64,000 nucleotides of DNA from Thiothrix nivea DSM 5205. Its GTDB lineage: Bacteria > Pseudomonadota > Gammaproteobacteria > Thiotrichales > Thiotrichaceae. Numbering within the stretch: position 1 is the first letter of the stretch; every line of letters begins with the position of its first letter. Below are positions 1-8,401 of this stretch, one piece after another. The notes under the pieces are model-generated. The model searched no databases. It had not been told where the DNA came from and worked only from the letters and a program-made list of their open reading frames with translations. A program made the translations under genes and the position numbers. Location: positions 1,181,693-1,245,692 of the forward strand of contig NZ_JH651384.1 in assembly GCF_000260135.1 (NCBI RefSeq). The letters are read 5' to 3'.

Positions 1-375
1 CTGATGATCCAGTCATTCGGTTTCAAGCACGGGACACCTTCTGATTCTGACTTCCTGTTCGATGTACGCTGTCTGCCCAACCCTTATTGGGAGCCTGACT
101 TGCGCACGCTGACAGGCCGTGATGCTGGCATCATCCAGTGGCTGGAACAACACGATGACGTCCAGCGTATGTACACCGACATCGAAGGCTTCCTCAGCCA
201 TTGGCTGCCCTCCCACGATGCCAATTGCCAACGGGCTTACCTGACAGTATCCATTGGCTGCACAGGCGGGCGTCACCGCTCCGTCTACCTCGCGGAACGC
301 CTGTACCAGCACTTCCGCCACAGCATGGGTGAAAGCGTTATCCTGCGCCACCGTGAACTCAGCTACGTCCGCTAA
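1..375 (+). CDS. rapZ: RNase adapter protein RapZ, C-terminal part (5' end outside window)
   Basis: The reading frame is already open at base 1, so only the last 124 residues are present. They match the RapZ C-terminal domain: a QSFGFK segment near the start, then FDVRCLPNPYW, a conserved GCTGGRHRSV motif around residues 84-93, and a terminal HREL segment. In enterobacteria RapZ binds small RNA GlmZ and presents it to RNase E to control glucosamine-6-phosphate synthase; this domain binds the RNA and sugar ligand. The N-terminal P-loop half lies upstream and cannot be seen. mgtE follows 81 bases downstream on the same strand. Confidence 0.93.
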   Translation: MMIQSFGFKHGTPSDSDFLFDVRCLPNPYWEPDLRTLTGRDAGIIQWLEQHDDVQRMYTDIEGFLSHWLPSHDANCQRAYLTVSIGCTGGRHRSVYLAERLYQHFRHSMGESVILRHRELSYVR

Positions 376-456
376 TCCACCCTTCTCGGCCTCATCTGCG
401 TGGTATCCCGTCTCCGGGCTGTTACAATAACGGCGCCAGTATTCCAAGGTTGCGCC

Positions 457-1824
457 ATGTCTAAACTATTCCACCAACAAAACAGCGAACAACGCCTCAA
501 AGCCATTGATGACGCCATCGAAAGCGGGGCGCTGTTTCAAGTGCGGCGTGCCCTTAATGCCCTGCATCCGGCGGAAATCGCCGACATGCTGGAAGCCGCG
601 CCACACGGGCAACGTGAGCTGATCTGGGAACTGGTTGAGCAGGAAAATGAAGGCGAAGTCCTGATAGAGTTGAGCGAAGACATGCGCCACAGCCTGGTCG
701 AGGAAATGGATGCAGGTGAAATCCTCAATGCTATCAAGGATCTTGACTATGACGACATGGCCGACTTCCTGCAAAGCCTGCCGGACGAGATCATCCAGCA
801 AACCCTGGACGGGATGGATAGGCAAGACCGCGAACGGGTGGAAGCCGTACTCGCTTACGACGAAAACACCGCTGGCGGGATCATGGATACCGAAACCGTC
901 ACAGTGCGCGCCGACGTAACCCTGGATGTGGTATTCCGCTATTTGCGCCACCAGCATGAGCTGCCCACCCATACGGACAACCTGATTGTAGTCAGCCGCT
1001 ATGACCAGTATCTCGGCATCCTCCCCCTTGTCGACCTGCTGACCAGCCAACCAGACCTGACAGTTGGCGCAGTCATGTCCACCGACCTGCCAGGCATCCC
1101 CGCTGATATGCCCGCACGCAACGTCGCCCGTTTGTTTGAAGACCATAACCTGGTTTCCGCCCCGGTCGTGGATGGCAGTGGCAAACTGCTCGGGCGCGTC
1201 ACCATCGACGACGTGGTTGACATCATCCGCGAGGAAGCTGAACACTCGGTCATGAGCATGGCGGGTCTGGATGATGAAGAAGACCTGTTTGCCCCCATCA
1301 TCAGCAGCTCCCGGCGGCGCGCCATCTGGCTGGGAACCAACCTGATTACTGCCCTGCTGGCTGCCATGGTCATTTCACGCTTTGAAGGCACGCTGGAAGC
1401 CAAAGTGGCGTTGGCCTTCCTGATGGGCGTCATACCCAGCATGGGTGGTGTAGCGGGAACCCAAACCCTGACACTGGTAATACGCGGGCTGGCGCTGGGG
1501 CAATTGGGGCAATCCAATACCCGATCACTGTTCTTTAAGGAACTGGCTGTCAGCCTCATCAACGGCATACTGTGGGGAGCTGCCATCTTTTTCGTCGCCT
1601 GGTTTTTTATGCAGGATGCAGGCATCGGTGTGGTCATCGGCATCGCCATGGTGATCAACCTGCTGGCAGCCGCCGTTTCCGGCGTTTATTTGCCAATTAT
1701 TATGCGCAAGCTGAATATTGACCCGGCGCTGGCGGGCGGCGTTGTGCTGACAACGGTGACGGATGTGGTGGGGTTTGCTGCGGTGCTGTGGTTGGCAACC
1801 TTATTGTTGCCGCTCTTCCAGTAA
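457..1824 (+). CDS. mgtE: Magnesium transporter MgtE
   Basis: A 455-residue Mg2+ channel/transporter of the inner membrane. It has the family order: an acidic helical MgtE_N domain (about 15-130), two CBS domains that sense cytosolic Mg2+ (about 135-255), then about five membrane helices (about 285-455). The pore region carries the PSMGGVAGTQT segment. The last helix keeps an Asp in TTVTDVVGF, the position of the pore aspartate in characterised MgtE. I chose ATG 457 because an AAGG lies nine bases upstream and the length is then normal; an in-frame GTG at 400 is possible. A TACAAT hexamer at 423-428 could be its -10 element, but no good -35 was seen. Confidence 0.93.
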   Translation: MSKLFHQQNSEQRLKAIDDAIESGALFQVRRALNALHPAEIADMLEAAPHGQRELIWELVEQENEGEVLIELSEDMRHSLVEEMDAGEILNAIKDLDYDDMADFLQSLPDEIIQQTLDGMDRQDRERVEAVLAYDENTAGGIMDTETVTVRADVTLDVVFRYLRHQHELPTHTDNLIVVSRYDQYLGILPLVDLLTSQPDLTVGAVMSTDLPGIPADMPARNVARLFEDHNLVSAPVVDGSGKLLGRVTIDDVVDIIREEAEHSVMSMAGLDDEEDLFAPIISSSRRRAIWLGTNLITALLAAMVISRFEGTLEAKVALAFLMGVIPSMGGVAGTQTLTLVIRGLALGQLGQSNTRSLFFKELAVSLINGILWGAAIFFVAWFFMQDAGIGVVIGIAMVINLLAAAVSGVYLPIIMRKLNIDPALAGGVVLTTVTDVVGFAAVLWLATLLLPLFQ

Positions 1825-1836
1825 AGGGAAATTGCC

Positions 1837-1875
1837 TGCCCCCCATCCTAACCTTCCCCCGCGAGGGGGGAAGGG
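1837..1875. repeat. Dispersed C-rich/G-rich palindromic repeat, copy 1
   Basis: The inverted repeat CCTTCCCCC / GGGGGAAGG (1852-1860 and 1866-1874, loop GCGAG) follows mgtE and precedes the 3' end of mltB, so it sits between convergent genes. Similar CCCC-AACC/CTCTCCC-type elements occur at 26416-26477 and 54661-54695. There is no T-run, so a terminator role is uncertain. Confidence 0.6.
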
Positions 1876-1899
1876 ACAAGAAGTATCCCTATCCGACTA

Positions 1900-3042
1900 T
1901 TATTTCACCTTGGCGCGCACGCTTTCGGCCAGCAGGTGCACAGTCATGGCGTAGTAGTTGCTGTGGTTGTAACGGGTAATGACGTAGAAATTCTTGTAAC
2001 CAATCCACGGCTCCTTATACCCACCCGGCACTGTGCTCAGCGCCAGCAAATACACCTGCCCGCCGGAACCGCGACCGTAACGCGGCGTAATACCCTTGCT
2101 GGCCAGCGTGCCGAGGTTGTACTTCACCTTGTAACCATCCGGCATACTGGCATAGGCCGCAGAGGTAACTTCAGCCGGAACCGCCACTTCCCCACCACGC
2201 TGCCAGCCATGTTTGGCGAAATAGTTGGCGATACTGCCGATAGCATCGACCGGGTTCCACAAATCACGCACCCCATCGCCATCAAAATCCACCGCGAAAT
2301 CATGGAAGCTGCTGGGCATGAACTGGCCATAACCCATTGCCCCCGCGAATGAACCTTTGGGCGCGAGTGGATCCATGCGTTCGCTGCGGGTCATCAACAT
2401 GTAATTCTTCAATTCGTCAAAGAAGAACTGGCTGCGGCGCTGGTTGGTCAGGGCAGAAGTCGTCAGGGCATCAATCACGCGATGCTTGCCGAAAATGCGC
2501 CCCCAGCGGGTTTCCACCCCCATGATGCCAACGATATATTCGGCTGGCACGCCGTACTTCTGCTCGGCACGCTGCAAATGACCAGCATATTGCTGCCAGA
2601 ATTGCGCCCCACGTTGAATGTTGGCAGCATTGACGAAACGGGAGCGATAAGCATTCCAGCCTTGCGGGCTGCCTGCCGACGGCTTGCTCCAGAGCGCAGC
2701 CACATCATCACGGTTACGCACCTGACTGAAAACACCGTACAGGTAATTACGGTCAAACCCTTGCCTGCTCACCAAACCATCAATGAAAGCCAGCAAACGG
2801 GGATCGCCAGCAAAGTCGCCGCCCAAGCTGGCAGCAGAATAATTACCAACGCTTTTGCCACCGTAGCGGATAACCTGGGGCGCATCAGGCTGCGCTTTTT
2901 TTTGCGGCATCTGCTGCTGGACAACCTGTTGGGCGCTACCATCAGCAGATTCCTGTTTTTCGGGCGTTGAACTGCACGCCCCTAAACTTAGCCCTAATAC
3001 CACAATAGCGCTGAGAGCAAGAGAACTCCTCGGCGAATACAT
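1900..3042 (-). CDS. mltB: Lytic murein transglycosylase B, lipoprotein
   Basis: A 380-residue periplasmic lipoprotein that cleaves peptidoglycan glycan strands to 1,6-anhydro ends. The signal sequence ends in a lipobox LGAC with the modified Cys at 23, followed by a Ser/Gln/Pro linker. The catalytic domain has GVETRWG with catalytic Glu177, AMGYGQFMPSS (235-245) and a DFDGDGVRDLW EF-hand-like loop (252-262), as in Slt35/MltB. I chose ATG 3042 because GGAGG lies six bases upstream; an in-frame ATG 15 bases earlier has no ribosome site. The neighbouring Tyr-rich gene lies upstream on the same strand. Confidence 0.94.
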   Translation of the reverse strand: MYSPRSSLALSAIVVLGLSLGACSSTPEKQESADGSAQQVVQQQMPQKKAQPDAPQVIRYGGKSVGNYSAASLGGDFAGDPRLLAFIDGLVSRQGFDRNYLYGVFSQVRNRDDVAALWSKPSAGSPQGWNAYRSRFVNAANIQRGAQFWQQYAGHLQRAEQKYGVPAEYIVGIMGVETRWGRIFGKHRVIDALTTSALTNQRRSQFFFDELKNYMLMTRSERMDPLAPKGSFAGAMGYGQFMPSSFHDFAVDFDGDGVRDLWNPVDAIGSIANYFAKHGWQRGGEVAVPAEVTSAAYASMPDGYKVKYNLGTLASKGITPRYGRGSGGQVYLLALSTVPGGYKEPWIGYKNFYVITRYNHSNYYAMTVHLLAESVRAKVK

Positions 3043-3109
3043 GCAAGCCTCCGACATAAATTAATATTATTTTTCCAAATAACTAGGCTAATAGTCTAAC
3101 ACGATAGTT

Positions 3110-3772
3110 TTAGAATTTAAAAGGCGTCATATTGCCAACGTCATCAAGGGGTACCATATTACCCGCCTCTTCCGCGAATGGCGGCACCTGATTGGCAATC
3201 GCGTCACTCACTGTGACCGGGTCAGGCGAGCTGAAAGAAGGGAAGCGCCAGCCGCCCGGCATACGCCCCATATCAAAGGGGGCATTGATCATTTTGTCCC
3301 AGGCATCGCCGGTAAAATCTGTATAAAAATCAGGCCAGATATAGCGGGTATCCCCCCACGGATGGGTTTCTTTCTTCTTCTGCGGAACCCCCATGTTTTG
3401 CGGGACTGGCGGGCGTAAAGCGTAAGGCGTCATGCGCGGAACCATCGCATAAGGGCTGTAGGACGGGTACGCATAAGGGCTATAGTATTGCGCGTAATAA
3501 GCACTATAGGGCTGCTGCCCATAGGTGTAGCTGGAATACCCCGGATAAGCATAACCCGTAGACGGGTACGCCAATTGCTGCTGCACGTAAGCCTGGTTGG
3601 GAAATTGCACGCCCTGCTGCCCAACACCTGGGTATTGCACTTGGTTACCCATGTTCTGCTGGGGCGGGAAAGTCAATGTCTGCTGCGCTGCCTGTGGCTC
3701 CTGCGCCATCAGGTTATTGGCAGCCAGAAGCACCAGCATTAACGCCAACGCCATTCCTTGTTGTGTTTTCAT
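3110..3772 (-). CDS. Tyr/Pro/Gln-rich secreted protein, possible sulfur-globule or envelope structural protein
   Basis: 220 residues with a clear Sec signal (MKTQQ, then a hydrophobic stretch, cleavage near LMAQ-EP). The middle (about 30-130) is low complexity and rich in Tyr, Pro, Gln and Ala, with repeated SPYAYP/YSPYA-type units. The C-terminal third is ordered-looking and rich in Trp, Asp and Met (WGDTRYIWPDFY, then MPGGWRFPS). I do not recognise a catalytic family. Composition resembles sulfur globule envelope proteins of purple and filamentous sulfur bacteria, which are secreted and rich in Tyr, Gly and Pro; this is inference from composition. ATG 3772 gives the intact signal peptide. 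Confidence 0.6.
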   Translation of the reverse strand: MKTQQGMALALMLVLLAANNLMAQEPQAAQQTLTFPPQQNMGNQVQYPGVGQQGVQFPNQAYVQQQLAYPSTGYAYPGYSSYTYGQQPYSAYYAQYYSPYAYPSYSPYAMVPRMTPYALRPPVPQNMGVPQKKKETHPWGDTRYIWPDFYTDFTGDAWDKMINAPFDMGRMPGGWRFPSFSSPDPVTVSDAIANQVPPFAEEAGNMVPLDDVGNMTPFKF

Positions 3773-3862
3773 AAGACTACTACCTGACAGGTTGAATATC
3801 TGGAAGAATACCAGACATGCCCCGGAAAAGCGCGGCTCCCCACCAAAAGAAAGGATGAACAC

Positions 3863-5041
3863 ATGACAGCCAGGCTAGACCCGACCGCCGCCAGCAGCGC
3901 CCTGCACCAACAGATGCAGGCATGGCGGCGCGACATCCATCAACACCCGGAAACCGCTTACGAGGAGTTCCGCACCAGCAAGCTGGTGGCCGAACGCTTA
4001 CAAGCATTGGGGCTGGAAACCCACACCCAGATCGGCGGCACCGGCGTGGTCGGCATCCTGCGTGGCAAACACCCCGGCGACAGACACGTGGGCTTGCGTG
4101 CCGATATGGATGCCCTGCCCCTGACGGAGCTGAACACCTTCGCCCATGCCTCCTGCCATCACGGCAAGATGCACGGCTGCGGGCATGACGGCCATACCAC
4201 CATGCTGCTGGGCGCGGCCACCATCCTGGCGCAGAACCCGGATTTCGCGGGTACGGTGTATTTCATCTTCCAGCCCGCCGAGGAAATGCAGGCAGGTGCC
4301 AAACGCATGATTGAGGATGGCCTGTTCGAGCGCTTCCCGATTGCCGAAGTGTACGGGATGCACAACTGGCCGGGCATTCCGGCGGGGCATTTTGCGGTAC
4401 ACCCAGGCGCGGTGATGGCCTCCACCGATGGTTTCGACATTGAAATCTGCGGCAAGGGTGGCCACGCGGCAATGCCCGACACCCTGACCGACCCGGTACT
4501 GGTCGCAGGCCACATCATTACCGCCACCCAGAGCATCGTTGCCCGCAACCTGAAGCCCACCAGCAGCGGTGTCATCAGCATTACCCGCATGGTTGGCGGC
4601 AGCGCCTACAACGTCATTCCGGAACAAGTCAGCCTGCACGGCACCATCCGCACGCTGGAGGAAAGCCAGCGCGAACTGATCAAGCAGCGCCTGCAACAAC
4701 TGGTGGAACACACCGCCAGCGCGTTTGGCGCTTCCGCCAGCATCCGTTACAACCCCGGCTACCCCGCCACTATCAACCGGCAGGCCAATGCCGAAACCTG
4801 CTATCAGGTCACGACCGGACTGGTGGGGGAAACCTGCGTGCAATGGAACCCGCCGCCCAGTATGGGTGCGGAAGATTTCGCCTACATGCTGCAACAACGC
4901 CCAGGCGCGTACATCTGGATCGGCAATGGCGACGCCAGCGAAAGCCGCGCCCTGCACAACCCGCATTACGATTTCAACGACCAGATATTACCGTTGGGGG
5001 CAAGCTATTGGGTGCGGCTGGTGCAACACCTGTGCATTTAA
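3863..5041 (+). CDS. M20-family amidohydrolase (hippurate hydrolase / aminoacylase-like)
   Basis: A 392-residue metal-dependent hydrolase that cleaves N-acyl or amide bonds of amino acid derivatives in the cytoplasm; the substrate cannot be told. The amidohydrolase subfamily is indicated by RRDIHQHPE near the N-terminus, LRADMDALP, the metal-binding MHGCGHDGH (Cys106, His108), QPAEE (Glu140/141), MHNWP (His167) and the C-terminal LHNPHYDFND. A dimerisation (lid) domain lies at about 180-300. An AAGGA site precedes the ATG. The stop codon overlaps that of the convergent GH18 gene: both stops share the TTAA at 5038-5041. Confidence 0.9.
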   Translation: MTARLDPTAASSALHQQMQAWRRDIHQHPETAYEEFRTSKLVAERLQALGLETHTQIGGTGVVGILRGKHPGDRHVGLRADMDALPLTELNTFAHASCHHGKMHGCGHDGHTTMLLGAATILAQNPDFAGTVYFIFQPAEEMQAGAKRMIEDGLFERFPIAEVYGMHNWPGIPAGHFAVHPGAVMASTDGFDIEICGKGGHAAMPDTLTDPVLVAGHIITATQSIVARNLKPTSSGVISITRMVGGSAYNVIPEQVSLHGTIRTLEESQRELIKQRLQQLVEHTASAFGASASIRYNPGYPATINRQANAETCYQVTTGLVGETCVQWNPPPSMGAEDFAYMLQQRPGAYIWIGNGDASESRALHNPHYDFNDQILPLGASYWVRLVQHLCI

Positions 5042-6333
5042 GGCTTGCCGCCCTCCCCGGCCAGCGCTTTGCGCAATTCGCCCATGATGGGCCTTACCCG
5101 GCCATCGCCTGCCACGCAGGGGCGTGAATCCGCTGACGGGCGTTTGCACTCCAACGCCAAGTTCCAAATCATGACGCCCCCCAGCCCCTGTTGTTTGGCG
5201 TAACGCACCTTTGCAGCAACCGAACGCGGGTCGTTGAAGGAAATGAATCTGTCATCCGCTGTCCCCGGCTTATCAATGCTCAGATAGGAAACCTTGGCGT
5301 CATCATCCCAGTGGTAATACTCAGGCTTGTAAGCGTAACGCCCATGAGGGTCAACCAGGTTGGCGAAACTGTCGCGCTGCGTGCTGCCCTCATTCCAGTT
5401 TTTGGGTTTTACATCCCATGCTTCCAGGGGTCGGGTAACGCCATTGTCGGCATCCTCGACTTTGCCCCCCTGCCAGACGCGGATCTCCAGACTGATACCC
5501 AGACCCAGCTTGGCCGGGGAAACGCCCGCGCCGATGAATTGCTGTAGTGCCCTGTCCACAGACACCACCGAGCGCTTGGTATTGTCGGGGTATTTGTTGC
5601 CACCGTCATACAGGGCGGAGTCATGCCAGACGATTCCCTCAAAGGAGGTGGACAGGTCGTAGCCCATGACATTGATCTGGTCGAGCTTGTCCTGAAGCCG
5701 CGTCAGCAGCTTGCGCAGGGTTCCGCTATCCTTGTCCTCGGCATTTTCGATGCCGGTAGCAATGGTCAAAAGTGGGCGCGTGGCCAGCATGTTGGGGTTA
5801 TTGTCCTTGTTGACGGCTTTCATGCCAGCGTGCAGCTCATCAATGAAAGCTTCGTAGGAAGGGTTATTACCGCCCCCGTCAGCCTTGATCGGCTCAAGGT
5901 CAATGTCGATGCCGTCGTAGCCCTCCTTGAGAATGCTGAGCAATTGCCCAACCAGCTTCTCGCGTTTGGCGCGCTTGTTCAACACCGGGCCATATACCGT
6001 TACCCAGGCAGCAACGCTGAACAGCACAGGCACGCCATGTTCATGCGCAGTGCGGATCGCGGCGGCGCGTCTGGCTGGGCTGAAACCCTCAGTGGTTTCA
6101 TCCAGGCTGCCATCCTCCTTCACCCGCCCGGCGAAGTGGATAACATGGGTCAGACCTTGCCAGTCTTCCTCACCCATGAAGGCAATCTTGCCATCCTGAT
6201 CCTGCTCATAGGCGGGCAGGTAGCCGGTTACCCAGGGTTTACCCCCCCTTTCACCCGCGTTCACGCTCGGGCTGGCCAGCATTCCCACCATTAACACAGA
6301 GATGGCAAGCTTACACATTATGTTCATTCTCAT
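5038..6333 (-). CDS. Secreted GH18-family glycoside hydrolase (chitinase-like)
   Basis: 431 residues with an N-terminal Sec signal (cleavage near VNA-GE) and a GH18 TIM barrel. The catalytic motif DGIDIDLEP matches DxxDxDxE with Asp140, Asp143, Asp145 and the proton donor Glu147. Downstream, INVMGYDLS and GVMIWNLA fit barrel strands 6 and 8. Family members cleave beta-1,4-GlcNAc polymers such as chitin, or act on peptidoglycan-like glycans; the substrate is not established here. No carbohydrate-binding module was seen. GGAGG precedes ATG 6333. The gene diverges from the glycine-zipper lipoprotein across a 297-base gap in which I see no clear promoter. Confidence 0.9.
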   Translation of the reverse strand: MRMNIMCKLAISVLMVGMLASPSVNAGERGGKPWVTGYLPAYEQDQDGKIAFMGEEDWQGLTHVIHFAGRVKEDGSLDETTEGFSPARRAAAIRTAHEHGVPVLFSVAAWVTVYGPVLNKRAKREKLVGQLLSILKEGYDGIDIDLEPIKADGGGNNPSYEAFIDELHAGMKAVNKDNNPNMLATRPLLTIATGIENAEDKDSGTLRKLLTRLQDKLDQINVMGYDLSTSFEGIVWHDSALYDGGNKYPDNTKRSVVSVDRALQQFIGAGVSPAKLGLGISLEIRVWQGGKVEDADNGVTRPLEAWDVKPKNWNEGSTQRDSFANLVDPHGRYAYKPEYYHWDDDAKVSYLSIDKPGTADDRFISFNDPRSVAAKVRYAKQQGLGGVMIWNLALECKRPSADSRPCVAGDGRVRPIMGELRKALAGEGGKP

Positions 6334-6630
6334 GGGGCCGTATCCTCCCTATTTCTTGTTGTCCTGAAAACCGCTATGTTAGCTGAATCGGCCTTTGCCG
6401 GTAAGAAACCAGCCCCTTAAATCCCTTACCCAAAAAAATTTTACTGGCATCCGTTCCCAGTCCTGTTGGAGAATACCAACGCGGCGCAGGAATCTTAGCT
6501 GTCAATAGAAAAAATAATGGCAGATCTCCTGAACCACTCAAATTGTTCCCAGTCTAACAAGACACCAGAGATTAGAAAAACCTGGCAGGCAAATGCCAAC
6601 ACAAACACATGCTTAATCAAGGAGCTATAC

Positions 6631-6903
6631 ATGAAAACCATTACTTACTCGTTGAGCGCCATTGCACTGGCGGCAATGCTGAGCGCCTGTGGCGCGCCGA
6701 TGAACAATTCCCAGGCAGGTTCAATGGCGGGGGCTGTACTCGGCGGCGTCGCCGGCCACCAGTTTGGTGAAGGTGAAGGCAAAACTGCTGCCACCATCGC
6801 TGGCACTATGGTAGGCAGCTACGTCGGCGGCCAGGTTGGTTCGCAGCAAGACCGCTACTACCAACAGCCACAACCAGCACCTTACTACAACCGGGGCTAC
6901 TAA
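6631..6903 (+). CDS. Small glycine-zipper lipoprotein
   Basis: A 90-residue outer-membrane-type lipoprotein: a signal peptide ending in lipobox LSAC, then a glycine-zipper segment (AGSMAGAVLGGVAGHQFGEG, followed by TIAGTMVGSYVGG), then a Tyr/Gln/Pro tail. The family resembles Rickettsia 17-kDa antigen and SlyB/OsmB-like envelope lipoproteins. ATG 6631 is preceded by AAGGAG. The next gene encodes a longer paralogue with the same MNN-QAG start to the zipper, so this is a tandem duplication in which this copy has lost the C-terminal domain. Confidence 0.85.
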   Translation: MKTITYSLSAIALAAMLSACGAPMNNSQAGSMAGAVLGGVAGHQFGEGEGKTAATIAGTMVGSYVGGQVGSQQDRYYQQPQPAPYYNRGY

Positions 6904-6970
6904 GTCCCCGAGCTGGCGGGCAGCGCGAACAAGTTGCCCGCCATTCTGATACAAGAAAAGGAGTGTCCCC

Positions 6971-7447
6971 ATGAACAAATCCATTACCCGTTCTTTGGCA
7001 AGCGTAACCCTGGCATCCTCACTGGCACTAGCCGGATGCGTAGGCACTGCCCCCATGAATAACGCCCAAACCGGTGCCATGCTGGGCGCAGTCCTCGGCG
7101 GTGTGGTCGGCAACCAATTTGGCAATGGTGAAGGCAATACGGCCATGACCATCATCGGCACCATGCTCGGCAGCTATCTGGGCAGTCAGTGGGGTGCTCA
7201 ACTGGATACCCGCGACCAGCAGTATCTGGGTCAAGCAGTATACAGCGGGCGTCCCGCCAGTTGGTACAACAGCAATACCGGCTACCAATACAACGTCAAC
7301 CCAGGCCAGGTTTACCGCGCCAACTACAATAACCAGGCAGCGCTGTGCCGCCCGGTCACGATTAGTGGCGTCATTGACGGCAGACAACAAAACATCCAGA
7401 CCAAAGCCTGCCAGGATAGTAATGGCCAATGGCAACTGGCTAACTGA
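6971..7447 (+). CDS. Glycine-zipper lipoprotein (17-kDa surface antigen-like)
   Basis: 158 residues with signal peptide and lipobox LAGC, a glycine-zipper hairpin (about 32-75: GAMLGAVLGGVVGNQFGNG and MLGSYLGSQWG) and a C-terminal periplasmic domain (about 80-158) with two Cys (CRPVTI and KACQD) that could pair. Full-length members of this family end with the same CR-V...IDG...QQ...ACQ pattern. The ribosome site AAGGAG precedes ATG 6971. It lies 67 bases after its shorter paralogue and is followed by a strong terminator, so the pair is probably one transcript. Confidence 0.86.
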   Translation: MNKSITRSLASVTLASSLALAGCVGTAPMNNAQTGAMLGAVLGGVVGNQFGNGEGNTAMTIIGTMLGSYLGSQWGAQLDTRDQQYLGQAVYSGRPASWYNSNTGYQYNVNPGQVYRANYNNQAALCRPVTISGVIDGRQQNIQTKACQDSNGQWQLAN

Positions 7448-7474
7448 TTAGCCCGTCATTATCAGGCAAATCCT

Positions 7475-7516
7475 CCAGCCCATACCCTTTCTAACAGGGT
7501 ATGGGCTGGTTGTATT
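7475..7516 (+). terminator. Rho-independent terminator after the lipoprotein pair
   Basis: A perfect 14-bp stem: CCAGCCCATACCCT (7475-7488) pairs with AGGGTATGGGCTGG (7496-7509) across a 7-base loop, followed by TTGTATT. Confidence 0.85.
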
Positions 7517-7553
7517 ACAATCCATTCCCACACACTGACAACAAGAGCACGGT

Positions 7554-7910
7554 ATGGATACAGTCTACGTGCGCGACCTGAAGATGGATGCCCGCATCGG
7601 CATCTACGAATGGGAAAAGCGCATCCGCCAAAAAATCCGCGTCGACCTGGAAATGGCCTGGGATAACCGCATCCCTGCCGCCAGCGACGACATCAAGGAC
7701 ACCCTCAACTACAAAACCGCCGCCAAACGGGTCATACAGCTAGTGGAAAACAGCCATTACGAGCTGGTCGAACGGCTGGCAGAAACCATTGCCACCACCC
7801 TGATGGACGACCTCGGCGTACCCTGGATCCGGGTCACGGTAGGCAAGCCCGGCGCAGTACGTGGCTCCAGCGAAGTCGGCGTGCAGATAGAACGGGGCAA
7901 GCGCGAATAA
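7554..7910 (+). CDS. folB: Dihydroneopterin aldolase
   Basis: 118 residues, normal for FolB, which converts 7,8-dihydroneopterin to 6-hydroxymethyl-dihydropterin in folate synthesis and also acts as an epimerase. Family marks are the N-terminal VRDLKMDARIGIYEWE with the conserved Glu, DTLNYKT, the ELVERLAETIA helix and the C-terminal VTVGKPGAVRGSSEVGV with the catalytic Lys. Its stop overlaps the ATG of folK by one base (TAATG), giving two consecutive steps of one pathway in one operon. A TACAAT at 7516-7521, directly after the terminator stem, may be its -10 box. Confidence 0.95.
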   Translation: MDTVYVRDLKMDARIGIYEWEKRIRQKIRVDLEMAWDNRIPAASDDIKDTLNYKTAAKRVIQLVENSHYELVERLAETIATTLMDDLGVPWIRVTVGKPGAVRGSSEVGVQIERGKRE

Positions 7911-8401
7911 TGCCGCGCGCCTACATCAGCCTCGGCAGCAATATCGACCCGGAAATGCATATTTGCGCCTGTATCCAGCGGCTACGGCAGGATTTCCCCG
8001 ATCTCATCTGCTCCCTCGCCTACCAAACGCCTGCGGAAGGGTTCGCGGGTGCGCCATTCCTCAACCTGACGGCAGGTTTCACCACCGGCCAGTCGTACAC
8101 AGAATTGAAACAGTATTTACGCACCCTGGAAGACGCCCAAGGACGGGTCAGGAATGGGGAAAAATTCAGTTCAAGGACGCTGGATGCAGACCTGCTGTTG
8201 TACGGCGACCTACTGTTACCGGAGCAGAACCTGCCCCACAAGGATATTCTGGGCTATGCTTTCGTGCTTTACCCACTGATGGAAATCGCCCCAGCACTGA
8301 CCTACCCCGGGCGGCAGCAAACCGTATCAGAACTGGCCAGCCAGTCCGCCCTACCCCGCCATACACTAAGCCCGATTGACCTGGATTGCCTCAGGCAGTG
8401 A
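7910..8401 (+). CDS. folK: 2-amino-4-hydroxy-6-hydroxymethyldihydropteridine pyrophosphokinase (HPPK)
   Basis: 163 residues. It transfers pyrophosphate from ATP to 6-hydroxymethyl-dihydropterin, the step after FolB. It shows the start AYISLGSNI, the FLNLTAGF strand and the signature SSRTLDADLLLYGD, whose two aspartates bind Mg-ATP. The start overlaps folB by one base. The 3' end overlaps the convergent SRPBCC gene by 11 bases, so the two mRNAs are complementary at their ends. Confidence 0.95.
   Translation: MPRAYISLGSNIDPEMHICACIQRLRQDFPDLICSLAYQTPAEGFAGAPFLNLTAGFTTGQSYTELKQYLRTLEDAQGRVRNGEKFSSRTLDADLLLYGDLLLPEQNLPHKDILGYAFVLYPLMEIAPALTYPGRQQTVSELASQSALPRHTLSPIDLDCLRQ

Noticed and set aside
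423-428. TACAAT as an mgtE promoter
   Set aside because: No acceptable -35 hexamer at 15-19 bases, so it is only mentioned with the gene.
3998-4966. A 322-codon minus-strand frame inside the M20 gene
   Set aside because: Antisense shadow of a well-conserved amidohydrolase; composition is unnatural and no motif is seen.
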